A stretch of DNA of 64,000 nucleotides from a virus. The notes under the pieces are model-generated. The model was not told the origin of the DNA. It ran no database searches and saw only the letters and a program-made list of their open reading frames with translations. A program made the position numbers and the translations under genes. The stretch is taken from IMG/VR virus record IMGVR_UViG_3300019458_000020, positions 124,001 to 188,000 of that record. The stretch is one strand, 5' to 3'. This document shows, piece after piece, positions 28,765-37,124 of this stretch (position 1 is the stretch's first letter; each line of letters begins with the position of its first letter).

Positions 28765-30537
28765 TTAAATATACAATGGAATGTATGCGATTGTTCCTCC
28801 AACGTTCACCTGCATCCATCCTGAAGCCGTCGTCTGTAATGTTGGGCCTGTTGAAGAACTTTGTATTAATCTTAACATAGATGATGTCACTGCTTGACTA
28901 GCGGTACCATACAATGATGCCGATACAATACCTTCAAAGTAATTAATGTTATCAGCGCCTAATTGATAAATACCAAATTGATTTGCTGCTATAGATGCAG
29001 AATTTCTATTCAAATACAATCCGTATGAAGCCGAATTAGCAGTGATTGGGTCACTATAGAATGATGAACCACTTACTATAACACCACCACCACGATTTCT
29101 CAAAAGAGATCTAAAACCATAAGCATTCAATACTGTAGCAACACTAGAACCTGGGAATAGTGTATCAAAATTAGAATAGAAACTGACCGATGCTGTTACG
29201 CTACAGCTACTAGCAAATGTTGGTGTATAGGTAATTCCGGATGCAGTTGGATAAGTTTTTAATCCTGTAAGAGTATTGTATGCATTAATTGTAGTGATGT
29301 CATTTGTTATTTCGACTGTATTACCTACACCGACAACAGTTCCAATCGTCATTGCTTTAGCATCAGTATAACTTCCGGTTGTTCCGGCAGTAGATGTATC
29401 GGTTTCTATAAACAAAGTTCTTGGTAACAATGATTGAGAATTTTTCATCGTTATCTGATGAAAAGAATCAGGAGAAATAACACCAAGACCAATTCTTCCT
29501 GTGGAGTTGATAGTTGCCCATCGGTTTTGATTCGTTTTTATTGTGAAAGCATTACTATCATCCGTTCCAATGGTCGCTATTGCTCCAAAAGAATTACCGT
29601 TTTGTAAGAAAGCATTGGAATCCGAAGTAAGTTTACTTGCAGATACGGCATAAGATGAACTGAACGATGCAGAGGCCCACGATGCCGATGTTGCAGCAAA
29701 TGACCTAGATGCCCATGAGGCCGAAGTCGCAAAATCAGCAACAACAGCAAATACTGTATAAGAAGACGTGACGTTTATTTGAGAAAAAGATGCACTTCTG
29801 GCAAATAGAGCAAAGGATGAAGACAATGCATAAGACGAAGAAATTGCTAACGATGCGGTTCCATTTGGTGTTATTCCATCATAATTTAAAAAGTCTGCGG
29901 ACAAAGCCAGGGTTGCCACGTCAGAAGTATCGGAATCAAGAGCATGAAGTGCCTCATAAGCCCATGATGCAGTAGCAAATGATGCCGAACCTACAGCTGG
30001 ATTAAAATATGATGCAGTTACAGAATTAACTGCATTAGCAGCCTGAATAGCATAGGAAGCGGTTCCATTTCCTGTACCAGTGTAAATCAAAAATGAAGAA
30101 CTAAAAGCGTTTCTTGCCGTTGAAGCAGTCATTGCAAATGAAGCGGTTCCATTTGATGTTCCTGGAGTAAATACTAAAAATGATGCACTCGTTGCAAGTC
30201 CTGGAGTTGCCGCACCAATTACAAATGATGCAGTAACAGCAAATGATGCAGTTGTTGCTAATGGAGTAGTTAAAGCAAAACTAGCAGTCCTTGAAGTAAT
30301 TCCGTGAGATGCACTAGGAATTAAGCCGACATTATTTGGATCTATGTAAGAAGCTGTAGCAGCGGTTGTTGCAGTGGTGGCATTAAAACTTCCACTAGCT
30401 ACAATATAAGATAACAATTGACCGGCTTGAAGTTTCTTTGATTCTCTGGCACTCGAATCGACTATTAATAATAAATCGTTCGATGATACTTCTCCGGCAG
30501 TAAGTTCTACAAGTTGTGATACTCTTTTATTGGACAT
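28765..30537 (-). CDS. Tail-fibre protein with long Ala/Ser repeat shaft
   Basis: 590 residues. The N-terminal domain VSQLVELTAGEVSSNDLLLIVDSS is homologous to those of the three downstream genes. A long shaft follows with ~25 short repeats of the type (T/S)ASFAxx(A/S)S (about 60-310). The C-domain differs: RWATINSTGRIGLGVISPDS is typical of phage beta-helix fibres. An SD-like GAGGATAT precedes the ATG and TATTTATT lies 18 bases upstream. Probably the main fibre, with the three paralogues as alternatives or tips. Confidence 0.75.
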   Translation of the reverse strand: MSNKRVSQLVELTAGEVSSNDLLLIVDSSARESKKLQAGQLLSYIVASGSFNATTATTAATASYIDPNNVGLIPSASHGITSRTASFALTTPLATTASFAVTASFVIGAATPGLATSASFLVFTPGTSNGTASFAMTASTARNAFSSSFLIYTGTGNGTASYAIQAANAVNSVTASYFNPAVGSASFATASWAYEALHALDSDTSDVATLALSADFLNYDGITPNGTASLAISSSYALSSSFALFARSASFSQINVTSSYTVFAVVADFATSASWASRSFAATSASWASASFSSSYAVSASKLTSDSNAFLQNGNSFGAIATIGTDDSNAFTIKTNQNRWATINSTGRIGLGVISPDSFHQITMKNSQSLLPRTLFIETDTSTAGTTGSYTDAKAMTIGTVVGVGNTVEITNDITTINAYNTLTGLKTYPTASGITYTPTFASSCSVTASVSFYSNFDTLFPGSSVATVLNAYGFRSLLRNRGGGVIVSGSSFYSDPITANSASYGLYLNRNSASIAANQFGIYQLGADNINYFEGIVSASLYGTASQAVTSSMLRLIQSSSTGPTLQTTASGWMQVNVGGTIAYIPLYI

Positions 30538-30592
30538 AGTTATATCCTCTACTCCAATAAATATGTATGGGTTAAAATAACAGGACGAATAA

Positions 30593-31327
30593 TTACTTTA
30601 CCGAAGTCTTTCTGAGTCTATTTATTATAAATTGAACCAATCCACTACGTACAATATCCTCTTCCGTAAAGATAAAGGTTTTGATTCCTTGTGATTGACT
30701 TTCCTCATCATTGAATTTGTTCATCAACTTTGTGAATCCGCTTTTATCTCTTATATCCGATTGGTCCGGATCTCCCAAAACAAATACCTTACTAAATTCA
30801 CCAATACGAGTAATTAAGGTAGTTAATTCCTTTTCGGTAAGATTTTGAGCCTCGTCAGCGATAATAACTTTAGCATTCCAGTTCAATCCTCTTAAAAATC
30901 CAACAGGAACAGCAGTAATTCTATTATCCTTCATTAATTTATCAATATCTCCCTTTGGTAATAATTCTATTAATTTATCCAATAGAGGTTGAATGTATGG
31001 TGCCATTTTTTCGTCTGCTTCTCCTGGCAAGAATCCTAACTTGGAATCCGAACTCTCTACGGCACTTCTGATGTATATTAAGTCACTCACTCTTTTTTCG
31101 TTCATCATCATCAATGATACTAGAACGGAAAGATATGTTTTTGATGTACCTGCTGGACCGGAAACAAACATTAATTTTGTAGATTTATCCAACGCCATTT
31201 CCATGAACTTTTCTTGAATCGGTTTTAATTCCCTACGAAATATATTTAATGAATCATTAAGTTTATTCCTCTGTGGGATTACAGGACTGTTGTCCCGAAC
31301 TTCTCTGTTCTTTTTGTTCTTTTTCAT
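30593..31327 (-). CDS. phoH: PhoH-like ATPase
   Basis: 244 residues. Walker A is VSGPAGTSKTYLS (about 55-67), Walker B is VIIADEAQN, and LGDPDQSD matches the PhoH third motif. PhoH-type ATPases are common in T4-like phages; their role is unsettled, with links to RNA metabolism and phosphate stress. The N-terminal 20 residues overlap the upstream gene by 65 bases. It is separated from the fibre genes by a short spacer. Confidence 0.88.
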   Translation of the reverse strand: MKKNKKNREVRDNSPVIPQRNKLNDSLNIFRRELKPIQEKFMEMALDKSTKLMFVSGPAGTSKTYLSVLVSLMMMNEKRVSDLIYIRSAVESSDSKLGFLPGEADEKMAPYIQPLLDKLIELLPKGDIDKLMKDNRITAVPVGFLRGLNWNAKVIIADEAQNLTEKELTTLITRIGEFSKVFVLGDPDQSDIRDKSGFTKLMNKFNDEESQSQGIKTFIFTEEDIVRSGLVQFIINRLRKTSVK

Positions 31328-31646
31328 TATGGTTTGAGGTTTCCTTGAGAATGTTTTGTAATGTCACGACCCTTTTACAAAGTTCATACAATTCTTTATC
31401 CATGTAGAATTTGTATATATTATTTAAATTTGATAAATAATCTTTGGTGGATAGTGTGATTACAAACTTGGAATCTTTAAACTGAAAAACTTCAACTATT
31501 GGTAAGTTGTTTTCGATTGCAAATTGTATCGAATTAATAGTATGTTCCATCATCGGAACCTTATTACTCTTTACGAAGGACAATAATTCTGTATTTGCTG
31601 TTGGAAGAACATACTTAGCTAATCCTTTGGTGTTCTTATTAGCCAT
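31263..31646 (-). CDS. Unknown protein, 127 residues
   Basis: A mixed alpha/beta N-terminal ~85 residues with FQFKDSKFVITLSTKDYL, then a helical, Lys/Gln-rich tail ending within the phoH gene. TATTTATT lies 14 bases upstream of the ATG. Codon use and tight packing support it as a real gene. No function recognised. Confidence 0.55.
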   Translation of the reverse strand: MANKNTKGLAKYVLPTANTELLSFVKSNKVPMMEHTINSIQFAIENNLPIVEVFQFKDSKFVITLSTKDYLSNLNNIYKFYMDKELYELCKRVVTLQNILKETSNHNEKEQKEQRSSGQQSCNPTEE

Positions 31647-31754
31647 AATTTTGTTGTACTAATAAATATTCCCAACAAATCCGATTGTTTAAAAAATAAA
31701 GCGTGCGTGGAAAGGAACACACCCTTATTATTTAACTAAAACGTATGAATGGAT

Positions 31755-32108
31755 TTACACACCAAATTCACGTAATTTTTGTTCAGCTAATCGTTCCCAT
31801 CTACGAACGGTGCTGGCAGAAGCATTCTTATAAGCTTTTCCAATGTCAAGAATAGACTTTATTTCATCAGTACTAGAAGCATTTTGTATTCTATCCTTTA
31901 TACTTTTCGATTCGTATTTATTGGGTCTTAACCAAGCTCTCTTTGGAACATAGAATGTGGGAACCGTTCCATACTTCATATATCGGTTCGACTCAATATT
32001 GACTTGTCTATTAATTTCGTCAATTTCTTGAGAAAGAGTATTCACACCTTCTGGTAATGGAGAATTATTTACCGCATTGGTGCTAAGGATTTCGTTTGAA
32101 TTATTCAT
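31755..32108 (-). CDS. Unknown protein, 117 residues, helical
   Basis: A low-complexity N-terminus is followed by YMKYGTVPTFYVPKRAWLRPNKYESKSIKDR and a helical C-terminus (TVRRWERLAEQKLREFG). The FYVPKRAW segment suggests a structured binding region. It starts a compact run of four small genes transcribed together with the gene at 32725. Unknown. Confidence 0.55.
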   Translation of the reverse strand: MNNSNEILSTNAVNNSPLPEGVNTLSQEIDEINRQVNIESNRYMKYGTVPTFYVPKRAWLRPNKYESKSIKDRIQNASSTDEIKSILDIGKAYKNASASTVRRWERLAEQKLREFGV

Positions 32109-32114
32109 AACAAT

Positions 32115-32387
32115 TTACCAGATTCGATGAAGTTTTTTATTGAACGGTACAATTTCTACCTTTGTACCGTCTGGATGTTTATCTACAACTCTTTGCCAAA
32201 AATCCTTTTCTGTATAAGCGGCTGAGTCAATAACCACACCATTAACTGTGGTTTCGAGAGAATATTCTTTATCTGATACTCTATGTCCTCCACGAGTAAC
32301 AACATATTTTTCAGGTTGTTCCTCGGATATATTAGTTGCCGGATTCGGAACCACATCCGGAACAGTCTTCTTTGATGGTTTCGCCAT
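32115..32387 (-). CDS. Unknown protein, 90 residues
   Basis: Basic N-terminus and a compact C-terminal beta-rich part (KYVVTRGGHRVSDKEYS, DGTKVEIVPFNKKLHRIW). It lies 6 bases from its downstream neighbour and 3 from its upstream neighbour. Unknown. Confidence 0.5.
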   Translation of the reverse strand: MAKPSKKTVPDVVPNPATNISEEQPEKYVVTRGGHRVSDKEYSLETTVNGVVIDSAAYTEKDFWQRVVDKHPDGTKVEIVPFNKKLHRIW

Positions 32388-32390
32388 AAG

Positions 32391-32744
32391 TTATTTAGAC
32401 TTTTTTTGTTTTATTTGAGTTGTAATGAAATTAGCTAATTCTTTTGCTTTGTCATCGTTGATTATTACCATATCCGACCAAGGGTTTCCGGTTTTAATAA
32501 TATTCCAACACCATCGAATTCGTTCACGCCAACAAAGAGGACGATGACTACCCATAGTTTGCCAAACAGAAACCTCAAAACTTTTATTCGGCCCATCGAC
32601 CACTCTACAAACTTCAAGAATTTCACACCCACCATCACATTTAACATAATGTGACTTTGTAGTAAACTCGATGGGAGAAAATTTTATTTCTACGGTTTTC
32701 ATCTTTGGTATATTTACTATTCTCTTATTCTTCCGATTTGTCAA
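32391..32744 (-). CDS. Unknown protein, 117 residues
   Basis: Beta-rich protein (TVEIKFSPIEFTTKSHYVKCDGGCEILEVCRV) with three Cys in CDGGCEILEVC and a conserved-looking WRERIRWCWNIIKTGNPWSDMV segment, typical of small phage proteins in replication/early clusters. A later ATG at 32702 is possible. It overlaps the upstream gene by 20 bases. Unknown. Confidence 0.5.
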   Translation of the reverse strand: MTNRKNKRIVNIPKMKTVEIKFSPIEFTTKSHYVKCDGGCEILEVCRVVDGPNKSFEVSVWQTMGSHRPLCWRERIRWCWNIIKTGNPWSDMVIINDDKAKELANFITTQIKQKKSK

Positions 32745-33216
32745 CTTCTAATTCCTGCTTAAAGTGATGAAACCGTTTTGTGCCGCCTTCGGGATGAATA
32801 GCAACGGAATCGTAATAAAATGCTTGAACTTGACCAAATGCTTCATTCCACACTCTCACTCCACCCAAAGGATACGATGGTTCTCCTATTTGATGATAGG
32901 AATAAAGATACATTTTATAAAAATCCGGATATCGAGCAACTAATACTCTTATTCCGATTGGAGTAGTAATATCAATTTTTTGATTATCTTTTACACCAAT
33001 AAAAACTTTATGAGTCGTTCCACTGTTTGAAAAGGTTTTTTCAACTCTATCGTAATAACTTTTTTCTTCTTCTGGTGTCTTGGGTTTTCTTCCTCGTTTT
33101 TTGGTATCAACGACTGGTTCTTCATTTAATTCCTCGGAAATCATTGATTTAAAGTCGTCAGTATTTTCTACGACGCCAGAAGATTTTTTTGTTGTTACGC
33201 TTTTCTTTTTCGACAT
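32725..33216 (-). CDS. Unknown protein, 163 residues
   Basis: Lys-rich N-terminus with KKRGRKPKTPEEE, an AT-hook-like RGRKPK, then a globular domain (GTTHKVFIGVKDNQKIDI, YHQIGEPSYPLGGVRVWNEAFG). The start lies only 9 bases after a -10 box (promoter 33226-33254), so the mRNA is nearly leaderless. It is the first gene of the 33216-30593 transcript. DNA binding is possible from the AT-hook but not shown. Confidence 0.55.
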   Translation of the reverse strand: MSKKKSVTTKKSSGVVENTDDFKSMISEELNEEPVVDTKKRGRKPKTPEEEKSYYDRVEKTFSNSGTTHKVFIGVKDNQKIDITTPIGIRVLVARYPDFYKMYLYSYHQIGEPSYPLGGVRVWNEAFGQVQAFYYDSVAIHPEGGTKRFHHFKQELEVDKSEE

Positions 33217-33225
33217 ATATGTTAT

Positions 33226-33254
33226 ATTGTAACATGGTTTAGATGTATTGTCAA
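33226..33254 (-). promoter_or_regulatory. Sigma70-type promoter for the 33216-30593 gene run
   Basis: TTGACA (33254-33249), 17-bp spacer, TACAAT (33231-33226). The ATG at 33216 begins 9 bases downstream of the -10 box, leaving a leader of about 2-3 bases. Confidence 0.75.
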
Positions 33255-33278
33255 GATGAATGATATTTATTAATTACC

Positions 33279-34637
33279 ATGAAATTATCAAAAATAGCAT
33301 CGCAAGTCATTAAGGAGAATGATGTTAAGTTGGATAGTTTGTCACAGGAGTTTGAAGTTTCTGAACCAACATTAGAGTCTCTAAAGGATGCCGTAGATAA
33401 ATTAAATGTCAAGGCAGCAAAATGGAAAGTTCCTCCACTGAAAATAGATGTGGTCAGCGAAAGAACCGAAAATACCACCGAAAAATCACCTTGGGGAGAC
33501 GATGAAGTAGTCGGCATAACCAAATTTCTAACCATCAAAATCGTTGGTGATGTTCCGAGAGTAGATGGATTTGAATTCGTTGGTAAAATAGAACATACCC
33601 CAACAGGAGAAAATATCTTAAATATTGCTCCCGGTTCGCCCGTCAAGAATCTTCCAGAATTATACAGAAATATCAAAGGCAAATGTGATGTCTGTCAATC
33701 GAATCGAGAAAGATTTAATACCTTCGTTTTACAATTGGAAAAAGAAAGCGAAAAGTTTCCTGACAAAAAAGCCGGAGACTTGATTCAGGTAGGAAGTGGT
33801 TGTTTGAAGAGATTTTTACCAAACATGAGTGTTGATTCTTTGGTAAATTATGCAAAAATGTTGTCTGGAATTCGTTTAATGAAGGATGAAGAACCTAAAG
33901 ATTCATTACGTGGAGATAAAAGTGCACCAGACCAATACAAAAATCATATACCAACGGATATTTTATTGAAATATGTGATTTTGGCATACGTTGGTACCGG
34001 AAAATTTGTATCAAAAAAGAAAGTAGATATCGCCAGCGGCGAAATTTCTACTGCTGAAGAAGCATTAAAGATGATGTTTGATAAGGATAGAGAAGAAAAT
34101 AACATTGTTAAAAGGTTGAAGGCGAATCCTCATTTATTAGACCACGCTAAGGATTTAGAAGGGAAGGTTAAAACGTGGATGGAGGCTACTAATTTTAACG
34201 ATTTTAGTAAAAGTAATCCTATTTTTTCTGACTATTACCACAACATAAACATTTTATCTAAATCACCAACTATTAACACTCGTAACGTCGGATATTTTGC
34301 GAGTATCTTATCAACTTATTTAAGAAATAATAAACCATCGAATGAAAAAACCGAAGATTCGGAAAAAACATTCGTGGGAAGAATCGGAGAAAGAATTAAC
34401 TTTCATGGAAAACTTTTAAGTATGAAGTCCTTTCCCAGTAAATTTGGATCTAACGTAACTTTGTATAAATTTGAAAATCTTGATGGTAACAGAATTGATT
34501 GGTGGTCTTCTCTCGACCCCGGATTCATTCAGGGAGAAATTTATTCTCTTTCTGGATTAGTTAAAGAACATAAAATCGACGGATATACGAAACTTCCGAC
34601 TACGATGGTCAAAAATGTCAAAATCAACAAAATGTAA
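33279..34637 (+). CDS. Zinc-motif protein of unknown function, plus strand
   Basis: 452 residues on the plus strand, divergent from the cluster at 33216. The middle has GKCDVCQSNRERFNTFVLQ, followed by LIQVGSGCLKRF, so a four-ligand zinc site is likely (about 130-175). The C-terminal ~100 residues read like an OB-type beta domain (FVGRIGERINFHGKLLSMKSF ... YSLSGLVKEHK). Nucleic-acid binding is therefore plausible. TATTTATT lies 7 bases before the ATG. It ends at a strong intrinsic terminator. Confidence 0.7.
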   Translation: MKLSKIASQVIKENDVKLDSLSQEFEVSEPTLESLKDAVDKLNVKAAKWKVPPLKIDVVSERTENTTEKSPWGDDEVVGITKFLTIKIVGDVPRVDGFEFVGKIEHTPTGENILNIAPGSPVKNLPELYRNIKGKCDVCQSNRERFNTFVLQLEKESEKFPDKKAGDLIQVGSGCLKRFLPNMSVDSLVNYAKMLSGIRLMKDEEPKDSLRGDKSAPDQYKNHIPTDILLKYVILAYVGTGKFVSKKKVDIASGEISTAEEALKMMFDKDREENNIVKRLKANPHLLDHAKDLEGKVKTWMEATNFNDFSKSNPIFSDYYHNINILSKSPTINTRNVGYFASILSTYLRNNKPSNEKTEDSEKTFVGRIGERINFHGKLLSMKSFPSKFGSNVTLYKFENLDGNRIDWWSSLDPGFIQGEIYSLSGLVKEHKIDGYTKLPTTMVKNVKINKM

Positions 34638-34722
34638 GAATGCCTTAACTCGTAGTGAACAAATAAAACTACATTATGGATGTTTATTGCGTCTTATTAA
34701 AGAACAATCTATTCCTAAAAAG

Positions 34723-34762
34723 AAAAAACCCGTTGGAATTTTGTTCCAACGGGCGTTTTTTT
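34723..34762 (+). terminator. Bidirectional intrinsic terminator
   Basis: CCCGTTGGAA / TTCCAACGGG (10-bp perfect stem, TTTTG loop) with A6 before and T7 after. It ends the plus-strand gene at 34637 and the minus-strand HD gene at 34775. Confidence 0.93.
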
Positions 34763-34774
34763 GTTTAAAAGGAA

Positions 34775-35461
34775 TTATACGTGCTCTACTTCTCCCTTAA
34801 CATCTCTATAATACCATTGGTCATATTCGGCACGACATGAAGTATAATCTGCTTGATGAATTACTCTTGGTAAGTTAGTTCTCAAATAATGGTCAGGATT
34901 ATATTGTTTCAAATATCTCTCTGCCGCTTCATTATACATTCCATCTGCTAACTTAATGCCAAGATATTCTTTCCAAGACATCGGAATTCCATTCTTCTGA
35001 AGAATGAAAACTGCACGGTCAGTAACTTCCATATATTGAATATTAGAATTCAACTTATAAAGTTCTCCCTTTCTTGCTTTCCAATCTTGGTCTTGTTGAA
35101 CATAGTATTCTCCTTGTTCCAAGTCTCCTAATTTTCCTAAATCATGATGCATGGCAGCAAAAACCATTTCTTCGTCGGTAAAATCAATGACACAACCCGC
35201 CATTTCAAATAGTTTTTTACATCCAAATGAAAGTTTAATAACGTGCATGATATGAATCAAATATCCGCCTGGTTGAGCCAAATGGAAGTGTTCACACACA
35301 GAAGCCGGAGACATCAATGCAGTCATTCCGTATTCTTCCGGTGAATAAAGTTTCAGAAGTTTTTTTCGTCTATCACCGGTAAAAGATGATTTTACACAGT
35401 CAATAAATTCTTCATAGTTTTGTTGAAGTTCTACTTCCGTTAATACAGGTTTTTCAATCAT
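34775..35461 (-). CDS. HD-domain phosphohydrolase
   Basis: 228 residues from MIEKP at 35461; the upstream ATG at 35491 is less likely. Metal-binding HD pattern: His70/His73 (LIHIMHV), HHDLGK at about 105-110, and later acidic residues (LADGM). Such proteins hydrolyse nucleotides or cyclic nucleotides. A second HD protein is at 39805. It is convergent with the plus-strand gene and shares the terminator. Substrate unknown. Confidence 0.75.
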   Translation of the reverse strand: MIEKPVLTEVELQQNYEEFIDCVKSSFTGDRRKKLLKLYSPEEYGMTALMSPASVCEHFHLAQPGGYLIHIMHVIKLSFGCKKLFEMAGCVIDFTDEEMVFAAMHHDLGKLGDLEQGEYYVQQDQDWKARKGELYKLNSNIQYMEVTDRAVFILQKNGIPMSWKEYLGIKLADGMYNEAAERYLKQYNPDHYLRTNLPRVIHQADYTSCRAEYDQWYYRDVKGEVEHV

Positions 35462-35541
35462 ACACACATTATAATATGACATCAAATACAATTCAAATTA
35501 TAATAAATCTGTTACCTTCTTTTATTTATATTTATTTCATT

Positions 35542-36078
35542 ATGAGTAACAACAATTCGCCATTTGGTCATTATAATGCTTGGAGATCGGGCCCTGCCCA
35601 TCGTTCTGAAATCGACGAAGAAGAAGCGTTGATGCAGAGAATTATTCAAGAGCAGGTTGCTGCTCAAAACGCCGCTGCTGCGGCAGCAGCAGCCGCTGGG
35701 GCTGGAGGAACTCCACCATACAGATTTTTTAATCCTGTTGCTCCTATTGCTCCTACGGCAACGTCAGCATCGCAAGTCAGCGGAACCTTGTCTGTAAGAA
35801 TTGCGTGGACAAGTGCAGATAATGACGGAGAAGGATTTGTATTACAACGTTCAACAAATAATGGAACTTCGTGGAATACATTACCCTCGACGGGTTCAAT
35901 TACAACAGGCTCATTTGCTGCTGGAACAGTTGTAACATACCTCGATAAGACTGTATTTACGCCAAGTACTTCTTCTTATAGAATTTTCGCTGTTAAATTG
36001 AACGTCGCTACGCCTTCTAGTTCGAGCTTCAGCGTTTCATCCAGCGTATTTGTATTAAGTGGTTCTATCGTTCCATAA
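35542..36078 (+). CDS. Fibronectin III-type protein with Ala-rich helix, plus strand
   Basis: 178 residues from MSNNN at 35542, which follows TATTTATTTCATT; an in-frame ATG at 35476 is unlikely. Residues ~30-60 form an Ala-rich acidic helix (EEALMQRIIQEQVAAQ then nine Ala). Residues ~80-175 form one fibronectin III domain (VRIAWTSADNDGEGFVLQRS). The domain is like those in the tail genes at 1403 and 3903, so a virion or decoration role is likely. It ends at a terminator. Confidence 0.7.
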   Translation: MSNNNSPFGHYNAWRSGPAHRSEIDEEEALMQRIIQEQVAAQNAAAAAAAAAGAGGTPPYRFFNPVAPIAPTATSASQVSGTLSVRIAWTSADNDGEGFVLQRSTNNGTSWNTLPSTGSITTGSFAAGTVVTYLDKTVFTPSTSSYRIFAVKLNVATPSSSSFSVSSSVFVLSGSIVP

Positions 36079-36092
36079 TTAAATTATTGCAC

Positions 36093-36126
36093 AAAAAAGA
36101 GCCGGATTTTATTCCGGCTCTTTTTG
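36093..36126 (+). terminator. Bidirectional intrinsic terminator before the tRNA array
   Basis: AAAAAGAGCCGGA / TCCGGCTCTTTTT (13-bp stem, TTTTAT loop), flanked by A and T runs. It stops the plus-strand gene and the minus-strand tRNA transcript coming from above. Confidence 0.93.
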
Positions 36127-36136
36127 TTTTATAAAT

Positions 36137-36223
36137 TGGCGGATGGTGTAGGTCCCGCCCCCAAGACCCGTAGGCCCCATCTGATTTCGAATCAGTGATG
36201 AACACTCATTCATTTCACCATCC
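36137..36223 (-). tRNA. tRNA-Ser (CGA)
   Basis: Acceptor GGATGGT/ACCATCC, G73, encoded CCA, long variable arm as expected for Ser, and loop TTCGAAA. The T-loop reads GGCGGGA instead of TTCRANY, with G at position 55. Confidence 0.8.
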
Positions 36224-36229
36224 GTAAAG

Positions 36230-36317
36230 TGGCGGAGAGTAGAGGGATCGAACCCCTGCATCCCGAAGGATGGCCACAGATTTCCAATCTGGCTCATTGC
36301 CACTCTGACAACTCTCC
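36230..36317 (-). tRNA. tRNA-Ser (GGA)
   Basis: Acceptor GGAGAGT/ACTCTCC, G73, CCA, loop TTGGAAA, long variable arm, and a normal T-loop TTCGATC. Confidence 0.9.
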
Positions 36318-36490
36318 AATGGTGACGAAACTTATTACCTACTCCGAATCACGTCGTAGTGCGCATGTTCTGCTTTAGGTCAGCATCTACCTATACGATC
36401 TTCGATTGAACTAAACAATCTACTTATTACTCGTATTTACACCGTTAGTATAAAATACAGCGGCGATTGATATTAGGCGTCCATCACCTA
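36318..36490 (-). ncRNA. Unassigned RNA between a promoter and tRNA-Ser
   Basis: About 170 bases from the promoter at 36497-36525 down to tRNA-Ser(GGA), with no gene. It contains a T-arm-like hairpin (GATTG-TTTAGTT-CAATC) and CTAC/GTAG pairing, and ends in GTCACCA two bases before the tRNA. It does not fold as one tRNA by inspection. It could be a degenerate tRNA pair or an independent RNA. Confidence 0.4.
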
Positions 36491-36496
36491 CGGATA

Positions 36497-36525
36497 AATA
36501 TATCACCAAAGAGAAAAATTGTCAA
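36497..36525 (-). promoter_or_regulatory. Sigma70-type promoter of the terminal tRNA-Ser unit
   Basis: TTGACA (36525-36520), 17-bp spacer, TATATT (36502-36497), reading into 36490-36137. Confidence 0.75.
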
Positions 36526-36530
36526 TAAAA

Positions 36531-36890
36531 TTAACGAAACCAAAGTGATTCTTCTGGATTTAACTTACCGTCTTTGAATCTCTTTTCCCAGTCTATAGAT
36601 TTTTCTCCTAAAGCGAGTGATTCCATTATATGATGTTTGATTCGAAGACTTTTCTTATAGATAATTCTTTCTGCTTCAGATAGATATTCTTCTACACAAA
36701 CCTTACATTCATTAAAATCTTTTGCGTCTTGGTCATTAATACAAACATCGCACCCTCCGCCGTTACAAGAACCATTATGACATTCAGGACAAATGATTAT
36801 GGCAATGTCACACAGGTCACACCACACAATAGGATATTTTCCTCTCCACTTTTCAAGAAATGGGTCAACGATTAATTGATTGTTATTCAT
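36531..36890 (-). CDS. Cysteine-rich zinc-finger-like protein
   Basis: 119 residues. Four or more CxxC-type knuckles lie at about 20-55 (CDLCD, CPECHNGSCNGGGCDVC, CKVC), so two zinc sites are likely. The C-terminal part is helical and ends GKLNPEESLWFR. It overlaps the next gene by 4 bases (ATGA), so the two are co-translated. Unknown role. Confidence 0.6.
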   Translation of the reverse strand: MNNNQLIVDPFLEKWRGKYPIVWCDLCDIAIIICPECHNGSCNGGGCDVCINDQDAKDFNECKVCVEEYLSEAERIIYKKSLRIKHHIMESLALGEKSIDWEKRFKDGKLNPEESLWFR

Positions 36891-37117
36891 TTTATGCCTA
36901 ATGCTTTTCTTTCTTGTAATATTCTCTGATGTTCACGATTACAATTGTCATGATGGGCTTTTAATCCACTTATTTTTGCACACACAATACACTCATATCC
37001 TGTATCCGAATCTCCACCAGCCCAGCCAGGATAATATATACAGTTTTCTTTTAAAGTCAGTTGACCACATTTCATACATGTGGCAGACTTGAACCAATTA
37101 ATAATTCGTTTAATCAT
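36887..37117 (-). CDS. Small zinc-ribbon-like protein
   Basis: 76 residues with CMKCGQ and CIVCAK pairs (~30 residues apart) forming a likely zinc ribbon, then H-x2-NCNREHQ. Partner of the Cys-rich gene it overlaps by 4 bases. Unknown. Confidence 0.55.
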   Translation of the reverse strand: MIKRIINWFKSATCMKCGQLTLKENCIYYPGWAGGDSDTGYECIVCAKISGLKAHHDNCNREHQRILQERKALGIK

Positions 37118-37124
37118 ATTTTTA

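Noticed and set aside
24442-30000. Several 60-170 codon plus-strand frames in the fibre genes
   Set aside because: Antisense shadows produced by the Ala/Ser repeat codons.
1-30537. Alternative genetic code (TAG or TGA reassigned), as in Lak phages
   Set aside because: Long genes end cleanly with standard stops, mostly TAA, and no long frame is broken by a recurrent in-frame stop except in decaying nucleases.
34615-34800. 61-codon plus-strand frame after 33279-34637
   Set aside because: It runs through the strong bidirectional terminator and overlaps the preceding gene.
36109-36303. 64-codon minus-strand frame
   Set aside because: Lies wholly across two tRNA-Ser genes.
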